Source: Fasciola hepatica
Taxonomy: Eukaryota > Platyhelminthes > Trematoda > Plagiorchiida > Fasciolidae
NCBI GenBank assembly: GCA_948099385.1
Contig: CANUEZ040000116.1
Coordinates: 10,236,001 to 10,300,000 of the forward strand
Direction: 5' to 3'
Length of the DNA: 64,000 nucleotides
The position numbers were made by a program, and so were the translations under genes. Positions 45,901 through 56,474 of this stretch are shown here, one piece after another. Position 1 is the stretch's first letter; each line of letters begins with the position of its first letter. The notes beneath the pieces were generated by a model. It was not told where the DNA came from, made no database searches, and worked only from the letters and a program-made list of their open reading frames with translations.

Positions 45901-48466
45901 AAAATCTGAGCTCGCCCATCCCACTTTGGAAATAGATGATTGCGCGCCTGTGCCGGAGAGGACGTTGGGGTTAGAATGGAACGCAATAGAAGACACGTTC
46001 CAGTTTTCATTCTCAATACGCGAAAAACCTCAAACAAGGCGTGGCTTGTTGTCTATAGTATCATCCGTGTTCGACCCGCTAGGGTTGGTTTCACCTTTCA
46101 TTCTGCCAGGCAAGGTGTTATTGCAATCACTGTGTCGCTTGAAGCTTGGTTGGGACGATCCAATTGGAGAAGGACCCCTACGATGCTGGAATGAGTGGTT
46201 AAGAATTATGGAACAACTTTGCGCATTCAAAATTCAGCGTCCCATTATTAGAGGTAACTCGCTGAACGAAGGTGTGCAGCTTCATGTATTTTGTGACGCT
46301 TCTGAAGTTGGCTATGGGGTGGTGGCGTATTCCAGAATGGTTTCAAGGGACATAGCCCCCTACTGTGCCCTATTGTTCTCTAAGTCAAGGGTAGCTCCTC
46401 TGAAGACCATAACGATCCCGCGCTTGGAGTTAGCCGCAGCAAGACTGGCCGTTAGAGTTTCTCGGATGCTCATGGAAGAAACTGGAATCAAGTTTGGTAA
46501 GGCCTACTACTGGACGGACTCTGCTATAGTTTTGCATTACATAAACAACACTAAAACGAGATTTAGTACGTACGTTGCGAACCGTTTGGCTGAAATCCAT
46601 CAGTGGTCGGAACCCTGGCAGTGGCGGCATGTCAGATCGGAGGCTAACCCCGCAGACTTGGCATCAAGAGGCACAACATCACCGAGTGATATCAGCTGCT
46701 GGTTCGAAGGTCCTAAATTCCTGATGGGCGATGAAACCTCATGGCCGACCTGGCCTACGGTTGATGCAGCACCACCAAACGTTGAGTTGAAGCAGCTTTC
46801 GAGTACAGTTCTCACAGTGTTGCGGGATGCATGGACGGACGCATTTCTATCTAGGCACTCCAGTTGGTTTCACTTGCTGAAGTCGGTAGCGTGGTTAACC
46901 CGTTTTAAAATGTACGTTGCAGTCATGAGAGGCGGGCGCACGGATCTAGGATTGACGACTGGGCCGTTGAAGTTACACGACATTGCTAAAGCGGAGGAAA
47001 GTGTTATTATGATTGTACAAGCTAAGGTCTATGGCGAAGAGTTAAAATGGCTACGAGACAGGAGCAATAACCTATGCACTAACAAATCTCCGATGAACAG
47101 GACTCTATTAAAACTCGATCCAATTTTATTAAATGGAATTATTTGTGTTGGAGGACGACTGAACTACTCCAGTCAGCTTCGGGGTGTGAAACATCCGGTG
47201 ATACTACCCAAGACTCACCCGATTACAGACTCGATAATCCGATGGTATCACGCGATGGAAGGACACGCAGGACCTTCTCAGTTACTCGCGGAACTTCGCA
47301 AAAAGTTTTGGATTGTACAGGGGGGAGCTGCCGTCAAGCGAGTACTTGGAGGATGTTGGAAATGCCGGAAGCATTTGGCGGTTGTGGGCAAACAGATGAT
47401 GGCTCCTCTACCAGCCATTAGAGTCCAACAAGGTTGGTTTCCGTTCAAGTACGTCGGAATAGATTACTTCGGCCCATTTGCGGTTAAACATGGGCGCAGC
47501 ATGGAGAAACGAGATGGATGCATCTTCACCTGTCTCCAGATGCGTGCGGTACATATTGAAGTTTCTTATTCTCTAAGCACGGATTCATTCATCATGACAT
47601 TACTGCGTTTCATGTCGAGGAGAGGAGCACCGTCCGAGATTTTTAGTGATAACGGTACAAACTTTGTTGGGGCTCAAAGGGAATTGAAGAACCTAATGGA
47701 AAACTGGTCTAGTGATAAGATTGCCGATAGATTGTTGCAACGGGGCGTGCAGTGGCACTTCAATCCTCCACATGCTAGTCACCGTGGTGGCATATGGGAG
47801 ATCATGGTGCGCTCGGTTAGAAGAGTACTTCTTTCAGTTTGTGACGAGCAGCCGATGACTGACGAAATACTGTTGACATTCCTCACGGAAAGTGAGCGGA
47901 TAGTAAACGGACGACCGCTAGTGCCTTTGACCTCGGACTGTCGTGATCTGCCAGTACTCACGCCCAATGACCTGCTTATCCTGAGGGCGAACCCACGAGA
48001 TATTCCAACGGATTCGTTGCGCGATAGAATGGTTCGTCAGTGGAGGCAGGCAAACTACCTAGCGTCTGTGTTTTGGAAGAGATGGATCAGGGAATATCTT
48101 CCACTATTACAACAGCGGCAGAAGTGGATAACTCGAGAACGCAATTTTAGATCGGGTGATGTAGTGCTCCTAGTTTCGGAGGTTTTGCCGCGTGGCCGGT
48201 GGCCGATAGGAGTAATCGAAAACATCTCAGTTTCGGACGATGGCTTGGTACGAACGGCAACAGTGCGAACTAATGAAGGATTAGTGCTCCGTGACATTAG
48301 AAAGATTTGTCTTATTGAGGGCGAACCGGACACTGGTGGTGTTAGTTCAGAGGCCAACTTTCCTCAAGTGGGAGGCGGGTCTTCGGATCTGCCGAACCGG
48401 GAGGGACCACTGAGAGTTGATCCACTTGTCCGACTGAGAGCTGCTATTGACGGTGACCAGTTTTAG
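42980..48466 (+). CDS. BEL/Pao gag-pol polyprotein, 1828 aa
   Basis: Single frame starting 30 bases after the 5' LTR. Order by residue: coiled coil (about 52-101); gag DUF1759-like region (about 150-300, LPRVELESFAG, YLMHYCKGQARDAI); CX2CX4HX4C zinc knuckle (about 410-423); aspartic protease (LLDSGSDVTLI, about 513); RT (KLRVVFDC about 801, PFGATSSPFCANFALR, YVDD about 927-930); RNase H (FCDASEVGYG about 1103, YWTDSA about 1177); integrase zinc region (H-H-C-C, about 1413-1465); DDE core (GIDYFGPF about 1493, SDNGTNFVGAQ about 1555, SHRGGIWE about 1600); and a DUF5641-type C-terminus (about 1676-1784). All catalytic motifs are intact. Particle assembly and reverse transcription would take place in the cytoplasm, integration in the nucleus. 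Confidence 0.96.
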   Translation: MKLRSKSANRSESKDNTPQVNQTLLPVGVGHVSCSGSSISGCSRVSSVSHRARADLLLAELKEKQVVEQLELDKQRKLLQVRNETEMAKLRLALAEEEENLVNGDEVKGGVMVSEHLSRYLGDCHVQNDAPQKTSLVPMVKPAADYRLDLPRVELESFAGCSSTYWRFVKQFEYYVEGRVRDDGQRLLYLMHYCKGQARDAIAECVMLPPTLAYNRAREILKDLYGQDHVVARSLIDGLLQGLKPLAEDSDALTKLSLKMLNCEVALTQMNCMSDLNSLQTMERITRVLPTRLQDLWARTVDDILGRGVEPRFQDLQHLVSREARIARSRFGKLAANSKAQEYSPSSSWRNYAQNPRPEATRFTPNQGSTLLVAANRCSVCNGIHTLEECQRFLSRDIPGRWALIKEIKACFSCLKCGHLSSNCSVSKPCSTSGCLKRHHPLLHVAQKQGADQVTQDTTQGPQLDKLGTDSAKGHGQWTNNFAATLRPECRVSLGVLPVRVDGPGGSVETYALLDSGSDVTLIQKDIMELVGLKASPTSLSISTVNGTTTWNSGITELRLNSLSENDFVNVERAFCVDRLPIQAVQYCTDADILSWPHLHCVQRRNLEDSRVRILIGADVPEAHWALEQRCGKRKQPYAVRTILGWIVLGPINQEPHFARTVNYIERGIDPLAEQIDRLYNAEFCDGCASENSPSLEDKQAVDMVSNAITWLNGHYEVALPWRNPEVRLPNNYIVAKERLNGLRKRFARDPEFFEKYSTIIEGYVRKGHAQLVPDVQLKMGFEPKWYLPHHAVTNPKKPSKLRVVFDCAAAFQGRSLNDYLLQGPDTTASLVGVLLRFRKESVALAADIEEMFMQVRVPTRDKGALRFLWWENGRLGGNPVEYQMNAHPFGATSSPFCANFALRRTANDLGGQYEDYVSTAVYNNFYVDDCLVSLPTPEIARVFAIQMSELLSRGGFRLHKWVCNRKEVLDILPKSELAHPTLEIDDCAPVPERTLGLEWNAIEDTFQFSFSIREKPQTRRGLLSIVSSVFDPLGLVSPFILPGKVLLQSLCRLKLGWDDPIGEGPLRCWNEWLRIMEQLCAFKIQRPIIRGNSLNEGVQLHVFCDASEVGYGVVAYSRMVSRDIAPYCALLFSKSRVAPLKTITIPRLELAAARLAVRVSRMLMEETGIKFGKAYYWTDSAIVLHYINNTKTRFSTYVANRLAEIHQWSEPWQWRHVRSEANPADLASRGTTSPSDISCWFEGPKFLMGDETSWPTWPTVDAAPPNVELKQLSSTVLTVLRDAWTDAFLSRHSSWFHLLKSVAWLTRFKMYVAVMRGGRTDLGLTTGPLKLHDIAKAEESVIMIVQAKVYGEELKWLRDRSNNLCTNKSPMNRTLLKLDPILLNGIICVGGRLNYSSQLRGVKHPVILPKTHPITDSIIRWYHAMEGHAGPSQLLAELRKKFWIVQGGAAVKRVLGGCWKCRKHLAVVGKQMMAPLPAIRVQQGWFPFKYVGIDYFGPFAVKHGRSMEKRDGCIFTCLQMRAVHIEVSYSLSTDSFIMTLLRFMSRRGAPSEIFSDNGTNFVGAQRELKNLMENWSSDKIADRLLQRGVQWHFNPPHASHRGGIWEIMVRSVRRVLLSVCDEQPMTDEILLTFLTESERIVNGRPLVPLTSDCRDLPVLTPNDLLILRANPRDIPTDSLRDRMVRQWRQANYLASVFWKRWIREYLPLLQQRQKWITRERNFRSGDVVLLVSEVLPRGRWPIGVIENISVSDDGLVRTATVRTNEGLVLRDIRKICLIEGEPDTGGVSSEANFPQVGGGSSDLPNREGPLRVDPLVRLRAAIDGDQF

Positions 48467-48557
48467 ATATTGGGGAACCGTAGGGCGAGCCGATGCATGA
48501 GGCCGACCACACCTAGCGGTGCACGGGAAAAAATCCGGGTCGGATTTTGGGGGCCGG
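48467..48557 (+). other. 3' untranslated region and polypurine tract of the young BEL
   Basis: The 91 bases between the polyprotein stop and the 3' LTR, ending in a G-rich tract at 48543-48557 that fits a plus-strand primer. Confidence 0.75.
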
Positions 48558-48983
48558 TGTAAAGGAGTTCAGGAAACCCCATTCCATGCATTAGCATCCA
48601 TGTTACAAACGACATTAATCATTCGTATGAACTATATTTGCTGGAATTCCGATTGTTTGTTTTATTTCTCTAAGCCTTTGTTACAAACCGGACTCCTACC
48701 GTTGCCTCGAGCGAGAGTCGCTCAGTTTGAACTTCGTTGTGACTGTATTTGGTAATCTTATCTTCTGTATCTAACCTTTGGCTGTAACCCAGCTGCAGTT
48801 GTTGATTTGTTTTCCAATTTGGAGCGAAAGAGCCCAGAAGGAACACTATTGAGGTTTGATCATTGTAAAATTAATTAATTTGTTGTATATAGTACCGTAG
48901 CTATTTGGAATCGACTTTGTTTTGAATTGTGTCGAAATTGGTTGCTACGCGTCGCTCGAACGTTCCGGTGGCTGGACTTTACA
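48558..48983 (+). repeat. 3' LTR of the young BEL/Pao element, 426 bp
   Basis: Matches 42524-42949, followed at once by CCCTG. Confidence 0.93.
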
Positions 48984-48988
48984 CCCTG
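48984..48988. repeat. CCCTG target duplication of the young BEL, right
   Basis: Matches 42519-42523. Confidence 0.92.
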
Positions 48989-49872
48989 CATTCTGGTAGT
49001 GGGGCCATGTGTTGTTTGCCCGCCGTGGAACTGCGTCTCCTAAATTGCACACAACGTCGGATTACGCGTTTTACAGTTTCTTGTCCTCTCAGCAACCAGA
49101 GGCGCTTTCGGATGATGCTCGTCACGTGACTTTCCCCGGCATGTCCCTCTACGGCGTGGACGAGTTGGACCATTAGCTCCACCACAGGTTGTCTCGCCGG
49201 CAGCAGTATAGGATACTTTGTGTCGAGGATCGAATGGGCGTTGGTCAGCCTACCATCCATCCGCAGCAGTCCATCAATGAGCTTGGGGTTTAAACGTTTC
49301 AATTCGCCTCTTGAAGATGATATTTCTTTGTTGATTGGTCCCACTTCTTCCGCTCTCTCGGTCTCTTGGGCGAAAGCCTCGCGTTGTATTATTCCGAAAA
49401 TATCGTATTCTGCAGCTTGTAGCTCATCGGGACTTATCGAGCCGACCGGTATCCGGCCTGAAGGGCGTAGCCCTTTCATGACTAGTAAATTTTCCCTGAA
49501 CCTGGCCAACCAGACTAACGCACGAAGTGTCTTCATCCAAGAAGAAAATCTGACCAATCGTCGCAAAATGGATGTCGCTTCGATGACGTTGGCCGCTATC
49601 ACTACGCCTTTGATCTCCAGTTCTACTTCCGTAAGGGTCTTTAATTCGAACTCGGGACAGTCCTGTTTAGGCACTTGCAGGAAGTTTGGCCCTCTCGTCC
49701 ACGTTTCTAGTTGCCTGATGTTGGTCGCACCTCGGGAGCACAGATCGGCTGCATTATCGCCAGACCTGACATGCTTCCACTGGTTCATGGCTGATTCATC
49801 GTGGATAATCGTGAGTCGGTTAACAACGAAAATACTAAACCGGCTCGGGACGTTGTTGGTATAGTAATACAC
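48989..49872 (-). pseudogene. old BEL/Pao RNase H C-terminus and integrase zinc domain
   Basis: Minus-strand frame with QWKHVRSGDNAADLCSRG (RNase H end), KYPILLPARQPVVELMVQLVH then AVEGHAGESHV (His pair of the integrase zinc domain), VKRVIRRCVQFRRR and KQHMAPLPECRV. One of the expected zinc Cys (CX2C) is replaced: CVQF where the young element has CWKC. It continues at 42519 beyond the young insertion. Confidence 0.85.
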
Positions 49873-49894
49873 TATTGCTGAGTCCGTCCAAAAG

Positions 49895-50245
49895 CTAGCC
49901 GACTAAATGTAGAAGTCGAAAATATCTCTTATCCCCTTGTGCCGCCTTTACTGCTATCACGGATGCGCTGAGTTCAAGGCGTGGGATCGAGACCGACTTC
50001 AGTGGAGCAACGCGGGCTTTAGCGCACAGGATCCTCGTAGTATGCTGTCCATCTCCTGTGCACCATCGTCCGTACACTACAGCTCCGTAACCGACTTCGG
50101 GAGCATCGGAAAAGGCATGTAGTTCTCCCCTCCGCGTTGTATGACCAGGAGTCAAACATCGTGAAATCCTTGTGTCCCCTAATTTCTTCATAGTGTTTAA
50201 AAATTCTTCTCAGCCCAGCCGGTCCTCTCGGTCCAGTGACTGGTC
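49895..50245 (-). pseudogene. old BEL/Pao RNase H N-terminus
   Basis: Minus-strand blocks GELHAFSDAPEVGYGAVVY (catalytic Asp strand), KARVAPLKSVSIPRLELSA. Frame breaks on both sides, near 49890 and 50190. Confidence 0.8.
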
Positions 50246-50970
50246 TCAATCAACTTTCTTGCGGCACAGCCGCTGCGGCAAGATCTTTCCGGGTAGCAGC
50301 CAGGAAGTGACGAAACCGAGCGGGTCGAACAGACTAGAGACAGCGGAAAGTATGCCTCGACGGGTTACTGGCAGCTCGGGAACGTTTAGCTCGGAAACAA
50401 AGTCGACCGTTTCCGCGTCCCATTGTATTCCTAAAGTGCGTTTGGTAGGGAGTGAAGATCCATCCAAATCTCTAACCCTTTCGGCCCTCTCGTGGTGCGG
50501 AATGACCTCGAGCACTTCCGGAGCGTTTGACATCCACTTTGTTAGATGGAAGCCTCCCTCGTCTAGCAATCTTGTCAGGCCTCTGAACTGCGCTAGAGCT
50601 GATTTTATATCATCGAATGACTCAAGGTAGTCGTCGACGTAGAAATTTCTGCTGACGCTATCTACCACCGACCGATGGACCAAATCTTCATGTTTGTTCG
50701 CAGATTTCCGAAGGGCGTAGTTCGCACAGAACGGTGGCGATATGGCTGCGAAGGGGTGGGCGGCCATCCTATAGTTTATCACTGCGTTGTCCCGTCGTTC
50801 TGTTCCCTTCACAGGAAATGCAACGCATCTCGTTCTCCTACCGATATCTTTACCCGATGGAACATTTCCTTATTGTCGGCGAACAAGTCTACTCTACCCA
50901 CTCTGAAACGGCACAAAGCTTCGACTGGCGGCGTGGTCCAGTCAGGGCCTTGTAGTAGACGATAGCTGAA
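50246..50970 (-). pseudogene. old BEL/Pao reverse transcriptase, C-terminal part
   Basis: Minus-strand blocks YRLLQGPDWTTPP, ADNKEMFHRVKI, YRMAAHPFAAISPPFCANYA, NFYVDDYLESF (catalytic YVDD) and GFHLTKWMSN, then SLFDPLGFVTSWLLPGK. One frameshift near 50810. Its N-terminal part lies beyond the insertion, at 54160-54300. Confidence 0.85.
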
Positions 50971-50976
50971 CGACAC

Positions 50977-51495
50977 AGTAATAATAATAGTGGTATATTT
51001 ATCGACCATGGTCAAGAAGTACGCGCAAGCGCATGATCATGGTGTACAACGTTACTCAAAAGAATGAACTATACACGAATTTCAAGAAAACGAGTCAAAA
51101 TCGCCAGAAGCAAAACAATATAGCTAGAGATAGTTTGAATCGACCGAAATGCTAATGGTTTGCGCGGCAAATACGGTTTGGTTTCGAATCCGAGTTGGTT
51201 GGTGGGGGCTAGTGGGAATGCGAAATATGTCGTGAAAATATAGCGCTAAGGACGCGTTATAAACCAAAATAATGCAAGCTGTGGATAACGGAGGCCTATT
51301 GAGTTTCCATGAACGGAATAATTTATGAACATGGAGAGATGAAAGAAATGAATGGGAGTACACTCGTGAACTTTGGTGAATATGAGGAGAACGGCTCTCT
51401 ACAAAGACGATGTTGGCCCGGAATGACGGATATTCCCGGTCTCAATAAACGGAGAGCGTCATGAAAAGGGGAGATATGAATAAACTGTGTGGAAA
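50977..51495 (-). repeat. diverged LINE-tail copy
   Basis: TAATAATAATAG followed by GGTATATTTATCGACC. Over about 500 bp it resembles the left end of the 2.6-kb repeat (31165-31700), with clear divergence. It lies next to the younger copy at 51513. Confidence 0.72.
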
Positions 51496-51512
51496 TGTAT
51501 ATGTATATGTAT

Positions 51513-54118
51513 ATGTATTGGTATATTTCTCGGCCATGGTCGAGAAGCACGCGCTAAAGCATGATCATGGTGTACACGTTACTCAATAAAATGAAATATT
51601 CACATATTCTAAGTATGAAAGTCGAGAGTATTAGAGATGGAAAAACAAAGACAGCAACAGTTTGAATGGATCATTCTGATAATGGTTTGCGCGGCAGTTT
51701 TAAACCAGTTTCGAATCCGGGCTAGGCAGTGGTGCGCGGTGGAGATATCGAAAAAATCGTTAACGCAGTGCTAAGAAGGCATTATGAACAAGAATGATGC
51801 AAGCCAAGGAAGCCGGAGGCCAACTAAGGTTCTGCAGATGGAATAAATTTTGAACAAGAAGAAAAGGGGGAAAATCGACGCTTGCGAAGAGGATAGCGAT
51901 CCATGAAGACAATGCAGACCCTGAATGACGGATTTACCTGGGTTCGATTAACGGAATGAGATTTGAAGGAGGGGAACATGAGGCCAGTTTCGTGAAAGTG
52001 AACACCGGTGGATGTGGGAGAAACAGTAGTCCATAAAAAGGCGAGTTTAGATTCAGGGCCAGTAACATGTACTATTCAGAAATAAGAGGGCGCAACTGGA
52101 GGGTCCTCGAGAAGTGGAGAGTCAATTTCCAGCCGGCTACGGTTCGAAGGAAAGATAACCTGTGTTAACGGATAATAAAGTGGGAAAATCTCCGCATGGA
52201 CTCCAGCGTTATGCTGTTTCAATGACAAATATATATGTATGTATTGACGCATTTGCCTTCAGTGTTATTCTGGTAACGTACGACATCGAATCCGTAAGTT
52301 TCGTCTGGCAGGGCAAAGTATGTGGAGGTCAATCGGCCGAGTGTGGCTGTATATTAGCGGCATGCGCGTGAGCTGGAATTCGTGTTGGTTGCGTTAGAAA
52401 ATGCTGAACGATCTGATAAGCAATTAGGGGTATCTCCTTTTGTGTGATTGGATTTCAGTCCCAGTTGCCATGGTAGGTCCCACTTGAGTATCTGTCCTTG
52501 CGAGTCAAAGCGGCATCCTTGGTTAGCCAATTTGGCGACTGAGATAGTGGGAGACAACGAACCTGAAATAAAGGGAGATTGCAGTCTGGACGGGGTTTCA
52601 GCTGTGGGTTATGATAATATATGAAGACAATAAACAATGGATTGGTTAGGTCTATGTGAGTGGGGCATGGGTAAAATAGGCTCGCAGTGGATTTGAGCTA
52701 TGCTGCTGCAGGCTGACGAAGTTGCGTACACTGGCTTGGTAACTGTGTATGCATTTCAAAGGATTTATGATTTGCCCGTGAGCATGGCATCGCTGGGATA
52801 CTAATAAAAGACTTAGGGCTTCACGGTTAAGAGTGGTTAGTAATGATAACCCTCAATACCGTTTGCTTACGCAGAATTTAGTTTGGCAACGAGGCGATAG
52901 GATAGGCTTGAAATAACAGACAGAGCGAGTAGGACTAACATACTGTTTGCGTGGCGCTACGCTGTTACTGTCTCGTTCGGTACAGTGGTTATTCTACACT
53001 GAGTATTTTCTGAGGAGTCTGAAAGTAGAAGGAACTATTGGGGTGACAGTAGTGATACATTAGAGGTAATTGGTCACTTGTCTTGGAACATTGACGTGAG
53101 TTCATCTATGCTCTTCCTCGATGGTGCTATCGTACTGAGATTAAGCTCCAATGTGAGCAAGGAAATCTGATGGGGATATGATTGCATGGTTATCGTGGTG
53201 TCTTTTTCATTGTTATCGTATTGCAAAGCAGGACAACACCGATGTAAGGACTGGTTTGGGGAACCGTGAGAGGTGGGTCCGAATTTTCGTCATGGAAGCA
53301 AACTCTAACGGTCTACATTCGGTGCTCATGGTAGGTGGCACAAGGGCCTGCTTCAGATATGGAGGTAGCACGGTACACAACTACTGGCATCCAGCACGTG
53401 GCGCTCCAAGAATGATCCACACTTTTTTAGACGTTATTATTATTATTATTATTATTGTTTTTTAATGGTTTTATCGCAGTCAGGTATCTGGCTATCAGAG
53501 AAGGCGGAGCTGCTCTTGGTGGGCGACCACAGCTCCCACGCCCCGGTCGAAACATGGACCGCATGTAACAAGCCGCGCTGGGAATAGGTCAACCACACCA
53601 GTCAATCCGTAGCGACACTACAACCCGGAGACATGGGTCACATGTGACAAGGCTGGTGTGCCTGGAAGACAAAACAGTGGGGTATTTTTTCTCACTTTTT
53701 TGTGTCAATCTCTTACTTTTTGGTGTTCATGTCTTAAAGGGAGTCAACTCTGTGCAGGGAGACCATCACGGCCAGGAATGTTTGCAGAAGTGCCGCGCTA
53801 ACACTCGCCTTATCCGTGAAGTCAGGACACCCAGGCCGTTTACATGGGACAAAAAATGCAGGGGGAGGTAGGGTCAACCACAGCCTGCGATTATTCGATG
53901 GGGTTTATGTTCAGCAAAAAGCTAGTCTGCACAAAGATGGGGTACAACTTGCAGCACTAACAACGTGACTCGTCGGTACGATCCACAGATGGTTAGTAGT
54001 TTTGCTGGCTAAGTATCGAATGTTGTATAGGCCAATCGTGGAGGATGCTAGAGTTCTGTGATAGGGACAGAACTCGAGCTGTGAATGTCTAATGGTGACT
54101 ACTGGATGGAAGTTGAAA
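51513..54118 (-). repeat. 2.6-kb composite repeat, copy 2
   Basis: Nearly identical to 31180-33785, including the internal AAT tail at 53435-53458 (a few repeats longer here). It starts next to a TATATG microsatellite (51498-51515). The whole insertion (50977-54160) splits the old BEL RT, and CACAG on both sides (50972-50976 and about 54161-54165) may be its target duplication. Confidence 0.85.
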
Positions 54119-54165
54119 AGTGGACTAAGAAACGTTGATGAATGTGGAGGAAACAGCAATCCACA

Positions 54166-54711
54166 GATTCCTGGAACTTGTCTGCACAGTCGAAAACCAC
54201 CCGCAGTTTTTCTTGCTCCTTGGGGTTGATAACCGCGAGATGAGGAAGATACCGAATCCCCTTCCGGCAGTCAATGGTTGCAGGCACCTTTTCAACGCAG
54301 CCGAGAGCCTCGTTTCGCTTCGTCACTGCATACCTTTCCCACAGATCCTGGTATCGAATAAAGCTTTCTTCCAGTCGTAGTAGACGTTGGAGAACAATTT
54401 CTGTTTTCAGTCCACGGATCAGCAGATGTGCGCCATGAGAGGGGAACCTCGAGCTGTTTCCAAAGGCCTCTAGTGACTTGCTGCACCATTTGTAAAGCGA
54501 GATGATCCTCTTGAGACAACGATGGTCCTTCGTTCCCGATGTCATGAAACTCGCTCTCGTACAGCCGCTGCAGGTGATACTCTATGCGGTCCGTTTCGGC
54601 GGATAAATAATTCACGGAACCACATCCCCCTACTGGACCATATAACATCCATACCAGAGCTATGCGTACGGCATAAGGTGCCTGGCGGTTGTCCACTCTC
54701 TGGCCGAGTGC
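54166..54711 (-). pseudogene. old BEL/Pao protease-RT linker and RT start
   Basis: Minus-strand frames give QAPYAVRIALVWMLYGPVGG, EDHLALQMVQQV, VPLSWRTSADPW, then RYLPHLAVINPKEQEKLRVV and FDCADKFQES (RT N-terminus). Two frameshifts. Confidence 0.82.
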
Positions 54712-55311
54712 TTAATGCGCCTCTGGCACGTTGCAGCCGATGAAAATATCCACTTCATCGTCTTCCCAGTCTACAACGGGTACACCCTGCAGGTGGGGCC
54801 ACCTAGTCAAGATCGCTTTCACTGACCTTGATGCTCGCATGGGGAGATCACCTAATGTAAACGCCTCCGTTGATTCGATTTGCTCGTTAGTGTCTAAAGA
54901 GATGAGTTGCAACCTCACCCGACCGGCAGTCATTACTTGTGTTCCTCCCACCGTGCTCACTGCTAACGACGTCGCACCTACAGTGAGCCGGCGTTTGTCG
55001 GCAAACCGCTCTTTCACTAGGGCAGTGTCAGATCCACCGTCGACGAAAGCCAACGCTTTTACCACCCCAGTTGGGGTCACTACTCCCACGGCAACTACTC
55101 CTGACAGTACCGGTTTACTGGAAAACCGCGAGGTCCAACAAATCACACTGGGCTTGGAGCTCGCCTTGGGTATAATTTCTCTCTCCCGGTGTAAAAATCG
55201 ATGGTGTCTGCCCGTGTATCCCTCGTAACCACATCGGTTCCTTGTCCTACAAGCTGCCGCCCGGGGCGTGGTGTTGAGACAAATAAAATACGCTCCTGTC
55301 ATCCTCGCCAC
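54712..55311 (-). pseudogene. old BEL/Pao protease region
   Basis: Frame with AFVDGGSDTALVKERF (aspartic protease; DGG in place of DSG), SLAVSTVGGTQ and DIFIGCNVPEAH, matching the protease-linker blocks of the young element. It begins just after the zinc-knuckle region. Confidence 0.85.
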
Positions 55312-55355
55312 TCTCCGCCGTTCGTCTATTGTGACGTTGACGAACTCCGGGCATT

Positions 55356-55847
55356 CTAGTAGCCCACCATTAGCGTCACAGGAACTGCAACTTGGTTGTG
55401 CTGTGGCATTGCGTGAAGTGGGGTGTGCATTGGTCCAACGCTGATATTTCGGCTGTTCCCGAGCAGTGGTTTGAGCCTGGCTAGTACTGGGCTGTTTGCT
55501 CGGTTGCTGTCCCGGATAAGTCGGCCAAATCTGCTGTTGGCTATCTTGGTTTGCTTGTCCAAGTATTCGGTCAGGTACTCGAAGTTGGCCTCACAGTCGC
55601 TTCGGCTTATCCGTTCCGCTTCTTCCGCCCACCGACCCTGTAGTTCGGGAGAGAGGTGACGGACTATGCCTTCTAAAGTGTGCATTACATCTAGATCGGC
55701 CCTGTAACCTAAATGGTCAAGGGCTATTGGGCAGTCCTGCATCTTGATCACCAGGTCGGCCATCATGCAGACATCGCTCTTGGTTCTCTTTGCCTCTGCC
55801 ATCACGCCCTCTATTAGGTTATGGGCTACTTTTGAAAGGTTGGCCAA
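55356..55847 (-). pseudogene. old BEL/Pao gag, middle part
   Basis: LSKVAHNLIEGVM, DLVIKMQDCPIALDHLGY, RADLDVMHTLEGIVRHLSPE and FEYLTEYLDKQTKIANSRFG. This corresponds to the region following DUF1759 in the young gag. The DUF1759 part itself is readable in another frame at about 55860-56070 (VTDPGQRLLYLTHHCRG). Confidence 0.82.
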
Positions 55848-56089
55848 ACAAGTCCCTTAGAATCTTCCTTGCTCGGGTGTAGCCTTGTTCCGGGTCGAGC
55901 ATGGTACACTAGTCGATAGCTTCTCTTGATCGGCCTCGACAATGGTGAGTCAGGTAGAGAAGCCTTTGCCCGGGGTCGGTCACCCTATTTTCATCGAACG
56001 TTTCGAACTGCTTGACAAACTTGCAGTATTGCTCAGATCGCCCGTCTTAAACCGTTAGTTCTACTCTTGGCAAATCGATCGTTGGTGTT

Positions 56090-56434
56090 TTATATTTGGC
56101 GACCGGCGCGGAGTTCCCTTTTTTTGTGCCCTGATCTATCGGAAGTGTCATAGTCGCTGGTCTTTGGCTCACGCTCTTTATGACTACACTTCTTTTCTGC
56201 TTGGTAAGCCTGTTGTCTAGCTGATAACAGTTGTTGTTCTAGGTCTAATATCCTCAGCCTATATAGATCGACATTCTTAGAACACATATTGCCCTCAGTA
56301 ACACATGAGCTAGCACTGACAGGACTGGGCGATCTAGCGTTAAATAAGGAATCAAAGGTACCCAAAACCTCCCCAGTGATTTGCCGTATTACTTCCTGTC
56401 CAGATTCCAATGTTTTCGATCCTCTTCTTGGCAT
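56090..56434 (-). pseudogene. old BEL/Pao gag N-terminus
   Basis: Starts MPRRGSKTLESGQEV 41 bases inside the 5' LTR. A coiled-coil segment (RLRILDLEQQLLSARQQAYQ) is followed by a charged stretch, as in the young gag. The frame breaks near 56090. Confidence 0.8.
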
Positions 56435-56474
56435 TTTGCGTGTTTTTCTCGTTCAAAATTTATCAACCGAGTTT

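Larger units (their letters stand above)
42524..48983 (+). mobile_element. young, apparently intact BEL/Pao LTR retrotransposon
   Basis: 6460 bp with 426-bp LTRs that look identical, a 5-bp CCCTG target duplication and one uninterrupted polyprotein frame. A purine-rich tract (GATTTTGGGGGCCGG) directly precedes the 3' LTR. It sits antisense inside the integrase gene of an older BEL/Pao element. There is no env frame. Together these suggest a recent, possibly still active insertion. Confidence 0.95.

Noticed and set aside
42980..48466. An envelope gene in the young BEL
   Set aside because: Only 91 bases lie between the polyprotein stop and the 3' LTR, and no membrane-protein frame exists.
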